Shown here: piece by piece, positions 52,244 through 61,474 of the stretch
How positions within the stretch are numbered: position 1 is the first letter of the stretch
Layout of the letters: each line of letters opens with the position of its first letter
The notes under the pieces: model-generated
The model's database searches: none
Told to the model about the DNA's origin: nothing
The model's input: the letters and a program-made list of their open reading frames with translations, nothing else
DNA from: Paraburkholderia eburnea
GTDB taxonomy: Bacteria; Pseudomonadota; Gammaproteobacteria; Burkholderiales; Burkholderiaceae
Length of the DNA: 64,000 nucleotides
Direction: 5' to 3'
Assembly (NCBI RefSeq): GCF_002917095.1
Contig: NZ_PQGA01000010.1
Coordinates: forward strand, 1-64,000
Position numbers and translations under genes: made by a program

Positions 52244-53776
52244 ATGAGCGAGACACATCGTAGCGAGGCGAGCGAGCGCGCCGTCGCGCAGCTTCCGCAT
52301 TTCATCAACGGCCAGGCGCTGGACGCCACCAGCGGCCGTTATGCCGACGTTTTCAATCCCGCCACCGGCGCAGTGAGCGCACGCGTACCGCTCGCGAGCG
52401 TGGCCGAGGTCGATGCGGCCGTCGCCGCCGCGCAGGCCGCTTTCCCGGCCTGGAGCGAGACGCCGCCAATCAAGCGCGCACGCGTCCTCTTCAAGTTCAA
52501 GGAACTGCTCGACCGCCATCACGACGAACTGGCCGCGCTCGTCACGCGCGAGCACGGCAAGGTCTTCTCCGACGCAAAAGGCGAGGTGATGCGCGGCATC
52601 GAGATCGTCGAATTCGCGTGCGGCATTCCCAATCTGCTCAAGACCGATTTCACCGATCAGATCGGCGGCGGCATCGACAACTGGAATCTGCGGCAGCCGC
52701 TTGGCGTCGTCGCGGGCGTGACGCCGTTCAACTTTCCGATGATGGTGCCGTGCTGGATGTTCCCGGTCGCGCTCGCGTGCGGCAACACCTTCGTGTTGAA
52801 GCCATCCGAGCGCGATCCGTCGGCCTCGCTGCGGCTCGCGGAACTGCTCAAGGAAGCCGGTTTGCCCGATGGCGTGTTCAACGTCGTGCACGGCGACAAG
52901 GTGGCGGTGGACGCGCTGCTCGCGCATCCGGACATCGCCGCGCTGTCGTTCGTCGGCTCCACGCCGATCGCGGAATACATCTACACGGAAGGTACGAAAC
53001 GCGGCAAGCGCGTGCAGGCGCTCGGCGGCGCGAAGAATCATCTCGTCGTGATGCCCGACGCCGATCTCGACCAGGCCGTCGATGCGCTGATTGGCGCGGC
53101 GTATGGATCGGCGGGCGAGCGCTGCATGGCGATCTCGGTGGCGGTGGCCGTGGGCCATATCGCCGACGAACTGATCCAGCGCCTCACGCCGCGCGTGAAA
53201 GCGCTCAATATCGGCGACGGCATGAACGAGGCCTCGGAGATGGGGCCGCTCGTGACGGCGGCGCATCGCGCGAAGGTGCAAGGCTATATCGACGCGGGCG
53301 TGAGCGCCGGGGCGAAACTCGTGGTGGACGGGCGCGGCCACACGGTCGCGGGGCGGGAAAACGGCTTCTTCCTCGGCGGCACGCTGTTCGACGACGTGAA
53401 GACCGATATGTCGATCTATCGCGAGGAGATTTTCGGGCCGGTGCTGTCGGTGGTGCGCGTGCCGGATTTCGCGAGCGCGGTCGATCTCATCAACGCGCAC
53501 GAGTTCGCCAATGGCGTGTCGTGTTTCACGTCCGATGGCGGCGTGGCGCGCGCGTTTTCCCGGCAGATCAAGGTGGGCATGGTCGGCATCAACGTGCCGA
53601 TTCCGGTGCCGATGGCGTGGCATTCGTTCGGCGGCTGGAAGCGCTCGCTGTTCGGCGATCATCACGCTTATGGCGAAGAGGGCGTGCGCTTCTACACGCG
53701 CTACAAGAGCATCATGCAGCGCTGGCCGGACAGCATCGCCAAGGGCGCCGAATTCACCATGCCGGTGGCGAAGTAA
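52244..53776 (+). CDS. mmsA: Methylmalonate/malonate-semialdehyde dehydrogenase (CoA-acylating)
   Basis: 510 residues of the aldehyde dehydrogenase fold. Catalytic C294 in AGERCMAIS; VTPFNFPMMVPCWMFPVALACGN is the MmsA signature. It converts (methyl)malonate semialdehyde to propionyl- or acetyl-CoA plus CO2 with NAD+. The gene is followed after 15 bases by the GMC dehydrogenase and faces a LysR gene, matching the 3-hydroxypropionate route in Cupriavidus. GAGGGAC precedes the ATG. Confidence 0.95.
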   Translation: MSETHRSEASERAVAQLPHFINGQALDATSGRYADVFNPATGAVSARVPLASVAEVDAAVAAAQAAFPAWSETPPIKRARVLFKFKELLDRHHDELAALVTREHGKVFSDAKGEVMRGIEIVEFACGIPNLLKTDFTDQIGGGIDNWNLRQPLGVVAGVTPFNFPMMVPCWMFPVALACGNTFVLKPSERDPSASLRLAELLKEAGLPDGVFNVVHGDKVAVDALLAHPDIAALSFVGSTPIAEYIYTEGTKRGKRVQALGGAKNHLVVMPDADLDQAVDALIGAAYGSAGERCMAISVAVAVGHIADELIQRLTPRVKALNIGDGMNEASEMGPLVTAAHRAKVQGYIDAGVSAGAKLVVDGRGHTVAGRENGFFLGGTLFDDVKTDMSIYREEIFGPVLSVVRVPDFASAVDLINAHEFANGVSCFTSDGGVARAFSRQIKVGMVGINVPIPVPMAWHSFGGWKRSLFGDHHAYGEEGVRFYTRYKSIMQRWPDSIAKGAEFTMPVAK

Positions 53777-53791
53777 GCGAGGCGATCGATC

Positions 53792-55495
53792 ATGTCTGCA
53801 ACTTCTGGCGCTGAAGCCGGCCGCCGCATTGAGGGCGAATTCGATTATGTGATCGTCGGCGCGGGCACGGCGGGCTGCGTGCTCGCCAACCGCCTCACGC
53901 AGGACCCGGACGTCACCGTGTTGCTCATCGAGGCGGGCGGCAAGGACGACTATCACTGGATTCACATTCCGGTCGGCTATCTCCACTGCATCGGCAACCC
54001 GCGCACGGACTGGCTCTACAAGACCGCCGCCGAAAAAGGCCTCAACGGGCGCTCGCTGGCGTATCCGCGCGGGCGCGTGCTCGGCGGATCGTCGTCGATC
54101 AACGGCATGATCTATATGCGCGGCCAGCGCGAGGACTACGACAACTGGGCGCGCGTCACTGGGGATTCGGGCTGGTCGTGGGATTCGGTGCTGCCGGTCT
54201 TCAAACGCAGCGAGGACCACCACGGCGGCGCGAACGAATTTCACGGCGCAGGCGGCGAATGGCGCGTGGAGAAGCAGCGCCTCAAATGGACGATTCTGGA
54301 AACGTTCGCGCAGGCGGCGCAGGAGCAGGGCATTCCCGCGACCAGTGACTTCAATCGCGGCAATAACGAAGGCGTGGGTTACTTCGACGTGAACCAGAAG
54401 CGCGGCGTGCGCTGGAATGCGTCGAAGGCGTTCCTGCGCGCGGCGATGAAGCGGCCCAATCTCACCGTCGTCACCGGCGCGCTCACCGAGCGCGTGATCT
54501 TCGAGGGCAAGCGCTGCGTGGGCGTGGATTATCGTGGCGACGTTCCCTATCGTGCCCGCGCGCGTTGCGAGGTGATCCTGAGCGCGGGCGCGGTGAACTC
54601 GCCGCAACTGCTGGAGCGCTCGGGCATTGGCGATGCTGCGCGGCTGGCGCGGATCGGCGTGGATGTCGTGCAGGATCTGCGCGGCGTGGGCGAGAACCTG
54701 CAGGACCATCTGCAACTGCGCATGGCGTTTCGCGTGAACGGCGTGCGCACGCTCAACACGGCGTCGGCGCACTGGTGGGGCAAGCTGTTGATCGGCATGG
54801 AATATGCGCTGATGCAAAGCGGGCCGATGTCGATGGCGCCCTCGCAACTCGGTGCGTTCGCGAAGTCGGATGCGAGCGATCCGGACCTCACGCGTCCCGA
54901 TTTGCAGTACCACGTTCAGCCGCTTTCTCTCGATCGCTTCGGCGAACCGCTGCATCGCTTCAATGCGTTCACGGCGTCGGTGTGCAATCTGCGGCCGACT
55001 TCGCGCGGCAGCATTCACGCGGTCTCCGCGCGCGCCGAGGACGCACCTGCGATCGCGCCGAACTATCTCTCGACTGAACACGATCTGCGCGTGGCCGCCA
55101 ACGCGCTGCGTCTGACGCGCCGCATTGCGGCGTCGGCGGCGCTTGCGCGCTATCAGCCGCACGAGATCCTGCCGGGGCTGGCGTTCCAGAGCGAGAGCGA
55201 GTTGCGCGAGGCGGCGGGCAATATCGGCACGACGATCTTTCATCCGGTGGGCACCTGCCGCATGGGCCGCGCCGACGACGCCGATGCCGTGGTCGATGCG
55301 CGCCTGCGCGTGCGCGGCGTCGAGGGGCTGCGCGTGGTGGATGCGTCGGTGATGCCGTTCATCACGTCGGGCAATACGAATTCGCCGACGTTGATGATCG
55401 CCGAACGCGCCGCGCAGATGATGCGCGAGGATCGGCGCGCGGGGACGGCCACGTCGGTGCGTGCAGAGGCGGTGGCGCCAGCACCCGTGGGGTGA
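53792..55495 (+). CDS. GMC-family flavin dehydrogenase, probable 3-hydroxypropionate dehydrogenase
   Basis: 567 residues. N-terminal FAD fold (DYVIVGAGTAGCVLANRL), GMC signatures (GGSSSINGMIYMRGQREDYDNW; SAGAVNSPQLLERSGIG), and C-terminal HPVGTCRMG with the catalytic His region. Family members oxidise alcohols. The mmsA-GMC-LysR set matches hpdH of C. necator and P. denitrificans, which oxidises 3-hydroxypropionate to malonate semialdehyde; a choline-type substrate is an alternative. Coupled to mmsA. Confidence 0.88.
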   Translation: MSATSGAEAGRRIEGEFDYVIVGAGTAGCVLANRLTQDPDVTVLLIEAGGKDDYHWIHIPVGYLHCIGNPRTDWLYKTAAEKGLNGRSLAYPRGRVLGGSSSINGMIYMRGQREDYDNWARVTGDSGWSWDSVLPVFKRSEDHHGGANEFHGAGGEWRVEKQRLKWTILETFAQAAQEQGIPATSDFNRGNNEGVGYFDVNQKRGVRWNASKAFLRAAMKRPNLTVVTGALTERVIFEGKRCVGVDYRGDVPYRARARCEVILSAGAVNSPQLLERSGIGDAARLARIGVDVVQDLRGVGENLQDHLQLRMAFRVNGVRTLNTASAHWWGKLLIGMEYALMQSGPMSMAPSQLGAFAKSDASDPDLTRPDLQYHVQPLSLDRFGEPLHRFNAFTASVCNLRPTSRGSIHAVSARAEDAPAIAPNYLSTEHDLRVAANALRLTRRIAASAALARYQPHEILPGLAFQSESELREAAGNIGTTIFHPVGTCRMGRADDADAVVDARLRVRGVEGLRVVDASVMPFITSGNTNSPTLMIAERAAQMMREDRRAGTATSVRAEAVAPAPVG

Positions 55496-55897
55496 AGCGA
55501 CTGCTTAACTGCGCGCGGCAGGATCTGTAAAGGTAATCGGCGCGCAGCAAAGCCGGTGTTTCGGACCACTATCCAGGACACGCGCCGTGCCAGCGGCGCG
55601 TGTGATTTTGCACGTCGATGGTGCAGATGCAATGTATTTAACTTGCACCTATCTTGCTGCTATCGCGCGCCTATCGTCGCTTAAATTAGCGTGCCGAATT
55701 CCATGCTCTCTGCCGCTCACCCGTAAGTGCAAATCCCAATGATTGCGCTGCATCAATGGGGAGACAATGGCGCGGAATGACAAAAGCGGGGGAGGCATGC
55801 GCCGGAACATGGCGTGTCATGCATCGTCGTGCGTATTCCTGCACGAACCCATCGAAGCCAGTCGAAGCATCAGCCTTTACTTCGCGTGGAAGGGAAC
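55496..55897. other. Intergenic region before the liv operon
   Basis: No gene. AT-rich stretch at about 55620-55700 likely carries the promoter of livG-livF-binding protein-livH-livM. No terminator is evident after the GMC gene. Confidence 0.5.
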
Positions 55898-56677
55898 ATG
55901 ATTCTCGGCGACACGATTCTGGAGACACGCGGCCTCACGAAACAGTTCAAGGGCTTCACGGCCGTGAACGGCGTGAACCTGCGCGTGTGCCGCGGTTCGA
56001 TCCACGCGCTCATCGGACCGAATGGCGCGGGCAAGACCACTTGCTTCAACCTCCTGACTAAATTCCTCGTGCCGAGCGCGGGGCGCATCGTCTTCAACGG
56101 TATCGACATCACCAGCGAGCGGCCCGCGCAGATCGCGCGGCGCGGCATCATCCGCTCGTTCCAGATTTCCGCCGTGTTTCCGCATCTCACTGCGTTGCAG
56201 AACGTACGCATCGGTCTGCAACGGCAACTGGGCACGGCGTATCACTTCTGGAAAAGCGAGCGCACGCTGGCCGAACTCAACGACCGCGCGATGGATCTGC
56301 TCACGCAAGTGGGCCTCACGGATTTCGCCGATGTGCCCACCGTCGAGCTGGCCTACGGACGCAAGCGCGCGCTCGAAATCGCCACCACGCTCGCGATGGA
56401 GCCGGAGCTGATGCTGCTCGACGAACCGACCCAGGGCATGGGCCACGAGGACGTTGACCGCGTGACGGCGCTCATCAAGAAAGTGTCGAGCGGACGCACG
56501 ATCCTGATGGTCGAGCACAACATGAACGTGATCGCGGGCATCTCCGACACCATCACGGTCCTGCAACGCGGCGAGGTGCTGGCCGAAGGCAGTTACGCCG
56601 AAGTCTCGAAGAATCCGCTCGTCGCCGAAGCCTATATGGGCAGCGCCGATGCGGCGCTCGCGGGGGCGCACGCATGA
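55898..56677 (+). CDS. livG: Branched-chain amino-acid-type ABC transporter ATPase LivG
   Basis: 259 residues. Walker A GPNGAGKTT, VELAYGRKRALEIA in the signature position (variant of LSGGQ), Walker B LMLLDEPTQGM and H-loop VEHNMNVI. It energises import of a small polar substrate. AAGGGAAC precedes the ATG at 55898. The stop overlaps livF by four bases. Confidence 0.93.
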   Translation: MILGDTILETRGLTKQFKGFTAVNGVNLRVCRGSIHALIGPNGAGKTTCFNLLTKFLVPSAGRIVFNGIDITSERPAQIARRGIIRSFQISAVFPHLTALQNVRIGLQRQLGTAYHFWKSERTLAELNDRAMDLLTQVGLTDFADVPTVELAYGRKRALEIATTLAMEPELMLLDEPTQGMGHEDVDRVTALIKKVSSGRTILMVEHNMNVIAGISDTITVLQRGEVLAEGSYAEVSKNPLVAEAYMGSADAALAGAHA

Positions 56678-57450
56678 GCACGGTGGCCGAACAACATGGC
56701 GAACAGCGCGGCGAGCACGACGCCGCAGCCGGGGAGGGCGAAAGCGCGCTGGAGATCGCGGGCCTGCAGGCGTGGTACGGCGAATCGCACATCCTGCACG
56801 GCGTCGATTTGACCGTTAAGCGCGGCGAGGTCGTCACGCTACTCGGGCGCAACGGCGCGGGCCGCACGACCACGCTGCGCGCGATCATGGGCCTCACGGG
56901 CCGGCGCACCGGGTCGATCCGCATCGGTGCGCGCGAAACGATCCACATGCCGACCTATCGCATCGCGCATTGCGGCGTGGGCTATTGCCCGGAGGAGCGC
57001 GGCATTTTCGCGAGCCTGTCGTGCGAAGAGAATCTGCTGCTGCCGCCTGAGATAGGGACAAAAAGCGGCGCGAAGGGCATGTCGCTCGACGAGATCTATT
57101 CGATGTTCCCCAATCTTACCGAGCGGCGTCACAGCCAGGGCACGCGTCTGTCCGGCGGCGAACAGCAGATGCTGGCTGTCGCGCGCATCCTGCGCACGGG
57201 CGCGAATCTGCTGCTGCTCGACGAGATTTCCGAGGGCCTGGCGCCCGTCATCGTGCAGACGCTCGCGCGCATGATCGTCACGCTCAAGTCGCGCGGCTAC
57301 ACGATCGTGATGGTCGAGCAGAACTTCCGTTTCGCGGCGCCGCTCGCCGACCGTTTTTATGTGATGGAGCACGGACGCATCGTCGAGCGCTTCGGCATCG
57401 CCGAACTCGAAGGGAAGATGCCGGTGCTGCACGATTTGCTGGGGGTCTAG
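56674..57450 (+). CDS. livF: Branched-chain amino-acid-type ABC transporter ATPase LivF
   Basis: 258 residues. Signature RLSGGEQQMLAVARIL, Walker B LLLLDEISEGLAP, H-loop VEQNFRF. The Walker A is GRNGAGRTT: the usual lysine is arginine (R64, codon CGC, unambiguous). This may lower ATP hydrolysis or be tolerated because LivG carries a normal site. The N-terminal 25 residues are a charged extension. Overlaps livG (ATGA). Confidence 0.92.
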   Translation: MSTVAEQHGEQRGEHDAAAGEGESALEIAGLQAWYGESHILHGVDLTVKRGEVVTLLGRNGAGRTTTLRAIMGLTGRRTGSIRIGARETIHMPTYRIAHCGVGYCPEERGIFASLSCEENLLLPPEIGTKSGAKGMSLDEIYSMFPNLTERRHSQGTRLSGGEQQMLAVARILRTGANLLLLDEISEGLAPVIVQTLARMIVTLKSRGYTIVMVEQNFRFAAPLADRFYVMEHGRIVERFGIAELEGKMPVLHDLLGV

Positions 57451-57558
57451 TTTCCGTATCCGCATCACGCGTGCGCGGCGTAGCCCTGCGCGCTGATCTG
57501 TTTTGCCTCGCCTGAATAACAACGCTGCATAACAACGTAACCAGTGAAGGAGACAGCA

Positions 57559-58776
57559 ATGAAGAAAACCACGTTCGCGCGGCTCGCGGCTTATGTTGCC
57601 GCCACGGCGGCAGCTACGGCGCTTTGCGCGGGGAATGCGCAGGCCGCGAACGACGCGGTGAAGATCGGCTTCATCACGGATATGTCGGGGCTTTACGCGG
57701 ACGATGATGGCCAGGGCGGTCTCACGGCGATCAAGATGGCGATCGCGGACTTCGGCGGCAAGGTGCTCGGCAAGCCGATCGAGATCATGTACGCCGATCA
57801 CCAGAACAAGGCCGATATCGCCGCGTCGAAGGCGCGCGAATGGATGGACCGCGACGGCCTCGACATGCTGCTCGGCGGCACGAATTCGGCGACGGCGCTG
57901 TCGATGAATCAGGTCGCGCTGGAGAAAAAGCGCGTCTATTTCAACACGGGCGCGGGCAGCGATGCACTGACCAACGAGCAGTGCACGCCGTACACGGTCC
58001 ACTACGGCTACGACACGGTCGCGCTCGCCAAGGGCACGGGCCTCGCCGTGCTCAAGCAGGGCGGCAAGACGTGGTTCTTCCTGACCGCCGACTACGCGTT
58101 CGGCAAGTCGCTCGAAAAGAACACGGCGGACGTGGTGAAGGCCAACGGCGGCCAGGTGCTCGGCGAAGTGCGCCATCCGCTCTCGGCATCGGACTTCTCG
58201 TCGTTCCTGTTGCAGGCGCAGGCCTCGAAGGCGCAGATCCTGGGCCTCGCGAACGCGGGCGGCGACACCGTCAACGCGATCAAGGCCGCCAAGGAATTCG
58301 GCATCAACAAGACGATGAAGACCGCGGCGCTGCTGATGTTCCTGCCCGACGTGAACAGCCTCGGGCTGGAGACGACCCAGGGCCTCGTGCTGACGACCGG
58401 CTGGTACTGGGATCAGAACGACGCCACGCGCAAGTGGGCGCAGCGCTATTACGACCAGACGAAGAAGATGCCGTCCGAACTCCAGGCGGCCGATTATTCG
58501 GCGGTGACCAATTACCTGAAGGCGGTGCAGGCGGCCGGCACGACCGACGCCGACAAGGTCATGGCGCAGCTCAAGAAGACCAAGATCGACGACTTCTACA
58601 CGAAGGGCGGCTATATCCGCCAGGACGGCGTGCTGATCCACGACATGTATCTGGTCGAAGTGAAGAAGCCCTCGGAGTCGAAGCGCCAGTGGGACTACTA
58701 CAAGGTGGTGCAGACGATTCCCGGCGAGCAGGCCTACACGACGAAGGCGGACTCGAAATGCGCGCTGTGGAAGTAA
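57559..58776 (+). CDS. ABC transporter substrate-binding protein
   Basis: 405 residues with a signal peptide (MKKTTFARLAAYVAATAAATALCAGNAQA). Peripla_BP_6 fold: VKIGFITDMSGLYADDDGQGGLTAIKMAI is the usual start, CALWK the end. It captures the substrate for the LivGFHM importer; ligand unknown. GAAGGAG precedes the ATG. A GC hairpin follows the gene. Confidence 0.92.
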   Translation: MKKTTFARLAAYVAATAAATALCAGNAQAANDAVKIGFITDMSGLYADDDGQGGLTAIKMAIADFGGKVLGKPIEIMYADHQNKADIAASKAREWMDRDGLDMLLGGTNSATALSMNQVALEKKRVYFNTGAGSDALTNEQCTPYTVHYGYDTVALAKGTGLAVLKQGGKTWFFLTADYAFGKSLEKNTADVVKANGGQVLGEVRHPLSASDFSSFLLQAQASKAQILGLANAGGDTVNAIKAAKEFGINKTMKTAALLMFLPDVNSLGLETTQGLVLTTGWYWDQNDATRKWAQRYYDQTKKMPSELQAADYSAVTNYLKAVQAAGTTDADKVMAQLKKTKIDDFYTKGGYIRQDGVLIHDMYLVEVKKPSESKRQWDYYKVVQTIPGEQAYTTKADSKCALWK

Positions 58777-58803
58777 GCGCAACGCTGGCCTGGTGAGAAC
58801 GCG

Positions 58804-58825
58804 CGCGGCGCCTGGGTGCGCCGCG
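58804..58825 (+). other. GC-rich hairpin after the binding-protein gene
   Basis: CGCGGCGC (58804-58811), loop CTGGGT, GCGCCGCG (58818-58825). No T run. Such hairpins often protect the binding-protein mRNA so that it exceeds the membrane parts. Confidence 0.6.
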
Positions 58826-58884
58826 TGGCGTTGTGAACGCGTACAGGTTGTATTCCGCTAATCGTGCCGTTATAGGCGGCTTTC

Positions 58885-59769
58885 ATGATGATTTTTGGCA
58901 TTCCGCTGCCGGCCTTGCTCAGCCAGTTGCTGCTCGGGCTCGTGAACGGTTCGTTCTACGCGATCCTGAGCCTGGGGCTTGCGGTGATCTTCGGTATGCT
59001 CAACGTGATCAACTTCGCGCACGGCGCGTTGTTCATGCTGGGCGCGATGCTCACCTGGATGGGTCTCGCGTATTTCAACCTGCCGTACTGGGCGATGATC
59101 GTCATCGCGCCGGTCGTGGTGGGGCTGTTCGGCATGTTGATCGAGCGGTCGATGCTGCGCTGGCTGTATCGGCTCGATCATTTGTACGGACTCCTGCTGA
59201 CTTTCGGCTTGACGCTCGTGGTGGAAGGGGTATTCCGCTCGATCTACGGCGCGTCGGGGCAGCCCTATGACGTGCCCGATGCGCTTGCGGGCGCAACCAA
59301 CCTGGGCTTCATGTATCTGCCCAACTATCGCGCGTGGGTCGTGGTGGCGTCGCTGGCTGTGTGCTTCGCGACATGGTTCGTGATCGAGAAAACGCGGCTG
59401 GGCGCGTATCTGCGCGCGGGCACCGAAAACCCCAAGCTCGTCGAGGCGTTCGGCATCAACGTGCCGCTCATGGTCACGCTGACCTATGGCTTCGGCGTGG
59501 CGCTCGCGGCGTTTGCGGGCGTGCTGGCCGCGCCCGTGATCCAGGTTTCGCCGCTGATGGGCCAGCCGATGATCATCACGGTGTTCGCCGTGGTCGTGAT
59601 CGGCGGCATGGGCTCGATCATGGGTTCGATCCTCACGGGGCTGCTGCTCGGCGTGATCGAGGGCTTCACGCGCGTGTTCTGGCCGGAGGCGTCGGCGACC
59701 GTGGTGTTCGTCATCATGGCGATCGTGCTGCTGATTCGCCCCGCTGGCCTCTTCGGCAAGGAACGATGA
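58885..59769 (+). CDS. livH: ABC transporter permease LivH
   Basis: 294 residues with about eight membrane helices. LLLGLVNGSFYAILSLGLAVIFGMLNVINFAHGALFMLGAM is the family start. It forms half of the inner-membrane channel. The stop overlaps livM (ATGA). Confidence 0.93.
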   Translation: MMIFGIPLPALLSQLLLGLVNGSFYAILSLGLAVIFGMLNVINFAHGALFMLGAMLTWMGLAYFNLPYWAMIVIAPVVVGLFGMLIERSMLRWLYRLDHLYGLLLTFGLTLVVEGVFRSIYGASGQPYDVPDALAGATNLGFMYLPNYRAWVVVASLAVCFATWFVIEKTRLGAYLRAGTENPKLVEAFGINVPLMVTLTYGFGVALAAFAGVLAAPVIQVSPLMGQPMIITVFAVVVIGGMGSIMGSILTGLLLGVIEGFTRVFWPEASATVVFVIMAIVLLIRPAGLFGKER

Positions 59770-60740
59770 TGCAAAGAAAAGTGCTTTATGCGCTGCTGCT
59801 GGTCGCGCTGATCGTGGCGCCTTATGCGGGCGGCTATCCGCTCTTCGTGATGAAGGCGCTGTGCTTCGCGCTGTTTGCCGCCGCGTTCAATCTGCTGATC
59901 GGTTATACGGGGCTGCTGTCGTTCGGTCACGCGATGTTCCTCGCGAGCGCGGGCTACACCACCGGCTACGCGATCCAGTCGCTCGGTTTCACGCCCGAAC
60001 TGGGCGTGCTGGCCGGCACGGTGGTGGCGACGCTGCTTGGCGTGGTCGTGGGCATTTTCGCGATCCGGCGTCAGGGCATTTACTTCGCGATGGTCACGCT
60101 CGCGCTTGCGCAGATGGTGTACTTCGTTTTCCTGCAGGCGCCGTTCACGCACGGCGAGGACGGTCTGCAAGCCGTGCCGCGAGGCAAGCTGTTCGGCTTT
60201 TTCTCGCTCGATCCGGATCTGTCGCTCTACTACGTCGTGCTGGTGGTGATGGTGCTGGCGTTCGCGCTGATCGTGCGCATCGTGCATTCGCCGTTCGGCC
60301 AGGTGCTGGTGGCGATCAAGGAGAACGAGCCGCGCGCGATTTCTCTTGGCTACGACACCGACCGCTTCAAGCTGCTCGCCTTCGTGCTTTCGGCTGGGCT
60401 TGCGGGGCTGGCCGGGTCGCTCAAGGTGCTGGTGCTGGGCTTCGAGACGCTCGGCGACGCCTACTGGACCATGTCCGGCCTCGTGATCCTGATGACGCTC
60501 GTGGGCGGCATGGGCACGCTGTTCGGGCCGCTGCTGGGCGCGGCGCTGATCGTCGCGCTAGAGGACCGGCTGGGCGATATCGGCAGCGCGCTTGCGTCGG
60601 TAACGGGGGTGGAGTGGTTCCGCTCGTTGGGTGAGTCCGCAACCATCGTCACGGGGCTGATTTTTATCGCCTGCGTGCTGGCGTTCCGGCGCGGCATCGT
60701 CGGCGAGATCGTGGCGCGAGTACGGCCTCTCCGTGCCTGA
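59766..60740 (+). CDS. livM: ABC transporter permease LivM
   Basis: 324 residues with about nine membrane segments. FNLLIGYTGLLSFGHAMFLASAGYTTGY and LKVLVLGFETLGDAYWTMSGLVILMTLVGGMGTLFGPLLGAALI are family blocks. It completes the channel with LivH. ATG at 59766 overlaps the livH stop; ATG at 59769 is equally possible. Confidence 0.93.
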   Translation: MMQRKVLYALLLVALIVAPYAGGYPLFVMKALCFALFAAAFNLLIGYTGLLSFGHAMFLASAGYTTGYAIQSLGFTPELGVLAGTVVATLLGVVVGIFAIRRQGIYFAMVTLALAQMVYFVFLQAPFTHGEDGLQAVPRGKLFGFFSLDPDLSLYYVVLVVMVLAFALIVRIVHSPFGQVLVAIKENEPRAISLGYDTDRFKLLAFVLSAGLAGLAGSLKVLVLGFETLGDAYWTMSGLVILMTLVGGMGTLFGPLLGAALIVALEDRLGDIGSALASVTGVEWFRSLGESATIVTGLIFIACVLAFRRGIVGEIVARVRPLRA

Positions 60741-60923
60741 TCTGTGCCTGATTTGGGTCTGATTCGAGCTTTGATTCTGGCTTGCTTCACGTGGAAATTC
60801 GCGTGAGAATAAGCGCCTTCGTGTGCGACCCACACGTTGCCCGGATGCGCAGGCGGAATGCGTCAAATCCGTGTCAGTGCGCCCCATTTCGGTGCCGCCC
60901 TGCACCACTAGGGTAAATGCTAG

Positions 60924-60952
60924 TTGCCCGCCAGGGGTGTGAAAGTTAAAGT
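60924..60952 (+). promoter_or_regulatory. Promoter-like sequence before the RNA candidate
   Basis: TTGCCC (60924-60929), 17 bases, TAAAGT (60947-60952); four of six matches in each box. Confidence 0.35.
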
Positions 60953-60958
60953 TTCACC

Positions 60959-61066
60959 TAGTTCTGATGCACCAAATTTGCAGGTGGAGAACGAGGAGAC
61001 AACTGAGGCACAAAGTGCCCGGACAAGGAAGCGCAGTTGGATGAGAATCCAACTGCGCTTTTAATA
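60959..61066 (+). ncRNA. Candidate small RNA with strong terminator
   Basis: Predicted transcript of about 105 nt. It has a hairpin GGCAC-AAA-GTGCC (61007-61019) and then a 14-bp perfect stem with a GAGA tetraloop (61029-61042 with 61047-61060) followed by TTAATATT. A GGTGGAGAACGAGGAGACAA segment is unpaired. It lies 290 bases after livM, too far for a simple livM terminator. No known family recognised. Confidence 0.4.
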
Positions 61067-61474
61067 TTGTGCTTTGGCCAATGTCGCTAAAACACGCCTC
61101 GTTTTCCATTCTCGTCTTTCCCTCCTCCGCTTTCCCCCTTTCGTTGTTCTGCTGGCATTCGCCAATCATCGTTATCCATCGGTATTCCCGCGTCTTTCGC
61201 TCGACGGATATTGCGTCGCGGCGCGTGAATTACCCACCTCGCCGGCCTTGAGCCAACCCCGTATTTACCCGCCGTTGCATCCACGCTGTAAGCCGCTGGA
61301 AAGCGCTTGCCGCGCGAAACATCGCTCCGTTACACTCGCCATTCGCCGACCAGGCGGTCAGCATTATCGACCTGCGCTGATTGGCGCATCGGTGCGCGAA
61401 CCCTGCCTGATTCGAACCCGGAAAGCGCTGCGTTTTCCGGCGCCATAAAGAAAACGATGATCGAAGGAGTGGAG

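Larger units (their letters stand above)
60741..61474. other. Intergenic region with small RNA candidate
   Basis: No gene is supported. It contains the RNA candidate at 60959-61066 with promoter-like sequence before it. From 61070 to 61200 the plus strand is pyrimidine-rich; the rest is the leader of the next binding-protein gene. Confidence 0.5.

Noticed and set aside
52181..55243. Long minus-strand frame of 1020 codons over mmsA and the GMC gene
   Set aside because: Composition is low-complexity Arg/Ala/His and the plus strand encodes two well-known enzymes.
61408..61424. T-arm-like sequence (TTCGAACCC) suggesting a tRNA
   Set aside because: The flanking five-base stem does not pair and no acceptor, D or anticodon arm can be built around it.
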